Assembly (NCBI RefSeq): GCF_000215485.1
Contig: NZ_AFMS01000010.1
Span: 1 to 38,478 of the forward strand
Reading direction: 5' to 3'
Source of the DNA: Anaplasma marginale str. Florida
GTDB taxonomy: Bacteria > Pseudomonadota > Alphaproteobacteria > Rickettsiales > Anaplasmataceae
Length of the DNA: 38,478 nt
The notes beneath the pieces are model-generated. The model saw only the letters and a list, made by a program, of their open reading frames with translations, ran no database searches and was not told the origin of the DNA. A program made the translations under genes and the position numbers. Positions 36,352-38,478 of the stretch are shown here, in pieces (within the stretch, counting starts at the first letter, position 1; every line of letters starts with the position of its first letter).

Positions 36352-37866
36352 GTGATTGGCGCCTTAAAGGAGCATCTGGTTATTTTGCAGGTGATTGTGC
36401 CGCTACTGTCGGCCGTTGTGTGCTCTTTGCTGCGCAACAGAGTTGCATGGGCGCAAGCTATATCCTGCGGAGCGGTTGCTTTGTCCTTCTTTACAGCCCT
36501 AGCGCTGTTCGTTCAGATTAGTAGTAGTGGCCCAGTTGTGTACCAAGTGGGCGGATGGGGCCCTCCTTATGGGATAGAGCTGCGAGTCGACTTGCTAAGC
36601 GCGACCATGCTGCTCCTGGTTGGGTTTATCGGCATCATGAGTGTGATCTATGGCGTATATCCCAGCCGCAGGGAACTTTCTGCAAACGTGGTCCCCAGGT
36701 TTTATGCCGCGTTCCTGCTGGCGTTTGGGGGCATGCTTGGGATACTAGTCTCGCATGACGTGTTCAATGTTTACGTATTCTTGGAAGTGGCATCCATATC
36801 CTCTTACGTTTTGGTCGCTGTGGGTGATGACAAGCGCGCAGTTTCCTCTGCATTTGAGTATTTAATCATGGGCACGGTGGGTGCAACTTTTTACCTGATA
36901 GGCATCGGGTTTCTATATGCCGCCACCGGCACACTGAATATGGGGGACATGTTTGCGATATTGCAAGAGATCCCGGTAAACAGGGCCGTGCAGGCGGGGG
37001 TTTTGTGTGTAATGCTGGGTTTGATCGTAAAAGCTGCGCTGTTCCCGTTTCACGGCTGGATGATAAAGGCTTATTCAGCCTCACCTGCATTTGTTACCGT
37101 ATTTTTATCTGGCACGGCTACGAAAGTTATGGTGTACCTAATAATAAGGGTAGTGCACAACGTCTTCGGTACCAGACTAGTGTTCACTGAGCTGCCTTTC
37201 GGCACCGCTCTGTTAACCTTGGCCGCAATTGCTACGGTACTCACTTCTGTGATTGCGGCGCTGAGCAGAGATATGCGGGATGTGCTTGCATACTCGAGCG
37301 CCTCTAATATTGGCTGCATCATTCTCGCAGTTTGCATAAACACATACTCTGGGCTTGCCGCCGCTGTGGCTTATATGGTCAATCACAGTATCGTAAAGTC
37401 TGCACTGTTCATGGTTTCTGGGGGTATAGCGTATCACTTTAACAAACGCAAAGTCAGCAGTAAGTACTTAAGCCTAAGCAAGGCCTTGCCGCATGTAACC
37501 TCTGCTTTTGTCCTGTTGGCGCTCAGCTTGGTCGGCATGCCGCCCACTATAGGGTTTGTGGCGAAATGGCACATGCTCAGTTCGTTTATGGATGCACGCG
37601 CCTTCACCGGACTGGTGGTTTTGTCGGTTGGCTCTGTATGCTCCGTGATATACACATGGCGCGTGGTGGAGCATCTGTATTTCTCTTCCCGAATGGTGGA
37701 GAGCTGTGCTAACGACATAGCCCTGAAGACGCCAAGGGCTATGACTCTCTGCATTTGGATTATGGCATTTTTTGGGTTCATAGCCGGGGCCTATCCGCTA
37801 CCGCTCACTTCAATTTCTGAGCAAATAGCGGCGGACTTATTATTTCACCCGAACAACCCGCTGTAA
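36352..37866 (+). CDS. mnhD: MrpD/NuoN-like proton antiporter subunit
   Basis: This 504-residue membrane protein belongs to the proton-translocating antiporter family shared by complex I (NuoL/M/N) and Mrp Na+/H+ antiporters. It has about 14 helices and the family features VFNVYVFLEVASISSYVLVAVG (with the conserved membrane glutamate), LIVKAALFPFHGWMIKAYSASPAFVTVFLSG and the MVNHSIVKSALFMVSGGI segment. The match is closest to MrpD (MnhD). The start is GTG at 36352 with AAGGGA upstream. No other Mrp or Nuo subunit is adjacent here, so partners must be elsewhere. Its role is inferred to be Na+ or pH homeostasis. Confidence 0.87.
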   Translation: MIGALKEHLVILQVIVPLLSAVVCSLLRNRVAWAQAISCGAVALSFFTALALFVQISSSGPVVYQVGGWGPPYGIELRVDLLSATMLLLVGFIGIMSVIYGVYPSRRELSANVVPRFYAAFLLAFGGMLGILVSHDVFNVYVFLEVASISSYVLVAVGDDKRAVSSAFEYLIMGTVGATFYLIGIGFLYAATGTLNMGDMFAILQEIPVNRAVQAGVLCVMLGLIVKAALFPFHGWMIKAYSASPAFVTVFLSGTATKVMVYLIIRVVHNVFGTRLVFTELPFGTALLTLAAIATVLTSVIAALSRDMRDVLAYSSASNIGCIILAVCINTYSGLAAAVAYMVNHSIVKSALFMVSGGIAYHFNKRKVSSKYLSLSKALPHVTSAFVLLALSLVGMPPTIGFVAKWHMLSSFMDARAFTGLVVLSVGSVCSVIYTWRVVEHLYFSSRMVESCANDIALKTPRAMTLCIWIMAFFGFIAGAYPLPLTSISEQIAADLLFHPNNPL

Positions 37867-37880
37867 TGTTCAGGTGCAGC

Positions 37881-38189
37881 CTACCTGCCCCTTCCCCTGT
37901 TGGATGACACAAAAACTTGGGATACAGCCTCCACCCCGATGACGCTCTTCGGGAGCACAGCGGTAGCACCGTGCTTCATATATGGCGAAAACTGCCGCTG
38001 AGGCGGCTTAGTACTACTGGTTCTCTTGAGGACTGCGCTGGCACTCCCCCAAGGTGCACTGGATTTCTCTCTTAAATCCCTGTTCCGTTTTCCAATCCAA
38101 GCAGTAAACTGATTGACCGCGTAGGTCAACAGGACGTACAGGACTATTCCAAAAACGGCAAGAAACAATACACCTGTAAAACTAGGCAT
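37881..38189 (-). CDS. Small membrane protein of unknown function
   Basis: The ATG at 38189 gives 102 residues: an N-terminal hydrophobic helix (GVLFLAVFGIVLYVLLTYAV), then a basic, Ser/Thr-rich tail with no recognisable motif (WIGKRNRDLREKSS, RGRGR end). The frame is open to 38327 but the upstream residues look like translated non-coding DNA. It is convergent with the antiporter gene, 14 bases apart. I do not recognise it; no ribosome-binding site is clear, so confidence is moderate. Confidence 0.55.
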   Translation of the reverse strand: MPSFTGVLFLAVFGIVLYVLLTYAVNQFTAWIGKRNRDLREKSSAPWGSASAVLKRTSSTKPPQRQFSPYMKHGATAVLPKSVIGVEAVSQVFVSSNRGRGR

Positions 38190-38327
38190 GACACACAACC
38201 ACAAACAACACACAACGCAGCGGGGACGCCCGCTAAGCTTTTCATGGCATAACCACCACCGGGACATTGTACAGTAACAGTGGACGAAAGTAAATCTCCC
38301 TTCATTGTGGGGCCCTGCAGATGGCAA

Positions 38328-38453
38328 CTATAACTTAATATTTAGGGGCAACCCAGCCCAATCTGCTACCACCTCTGCACCATCACTGCCTACCGGCATC
38401 TCAGCCCAACTTGGCACGACCACCACCTCTGCACCATCACTACCCAGCAGCAC
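38328..38453 (-). pseudogene. Remnant of a tandem-repeat coding sequence
   Basis: A 20-base direct repeat occurs at 38368-38387 and 38422-38441, 54 bases apart. On the minus strand the stretch is open for 41 codons from a GTG at 38453 and spells two repeats starting GSDGAEVV, each followed by a W-A-x-x-P segment. A TAG directly precedes the GTG and another stop lies further up in frame, and no ribosome-binding site is visible. It is probably the decayed end of a repeat-bearing protein gene. Confidence 0.45.
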
Positions 38454-38478
38454 CTAATCTTCTATCGGTTACTTTGGG

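Overview
The window looks like a chromosomal segment of an obligate intracellular alphaproteobacterium of the genus Anaplasma. By protein content and a roughly balanced base composition I place it in the A. marginale / A. centrale / A. ovis group rather than the more AT-rich A. phagocytophilum. This is inferred from recognisable Rickettsiales-type housekeeping proteins, frequent GTG/TTG starts, single scattered tRNA genes, long non-coding gaps and several large proteins with no recognisable family. I ran no database search.

Layout. 180-253 is the initiator tRNA. 317-6445 is a minus-strand block: comF, dapE, a KefB-type cation/proton antiporter, a thioredoxin-like protein, hemJ and pdhB. 6540-9371 (-) is a 943-residue protein of unknown function with paired C-terminal membrane helices. 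After tRNA-Leu(CAG) come tldD (+), ychF, ispF and ispD (all -); the ispF-ispD spacer holds decayed partial copies of ispD. 14969-16873 (+) is a second large orphan, with two membrane helices and long coiled coils. purE and a membrane-anchored thioredoxin-fold protein follow on the minus strand. 18081-19150 (+) is rodA broken by a one-base frameshift, then ihfA, a MerR-type regulator and a tRNA-Pro(GGG) that overlaps the regulator's stop codon. 20154-21589 (-) holds two adjacent acidic proteins that look like diverged paralogues. tRNA-Ser(TGA) and murC (+) are followed by trpS-grpE (-), ribD (+), pyrG and secG (-), a 50-residue membrane protein coupled to xerD (+), lolD (-), maeB, an AsmA-family protein, an MrpD/NuoN-like antiporter subunit (+) and a small membrane protein (-).

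Functional themes. Cell envelope: dapE, murC and rodA (peptidoglycan), ispD/ispF (isoprenoid precursors), lolD, secG and the AsmA-like protein. Metabolism: pdhB, malic enzyme, purE, pyrG, ribD, hemJ. Ion homeostasis: two antiporter-type proteins. Information processing: trpS, ychF, grpE, ihfA, MerR, xerD and four tRNAs. There is no insertion sequence, CRISPR array or prophage. The most interesting parts are the unrecognised membrane or acidic proteins, the broken rodA, the decayed ispD copies and the superimposed divergent grpE/ribD promoters.
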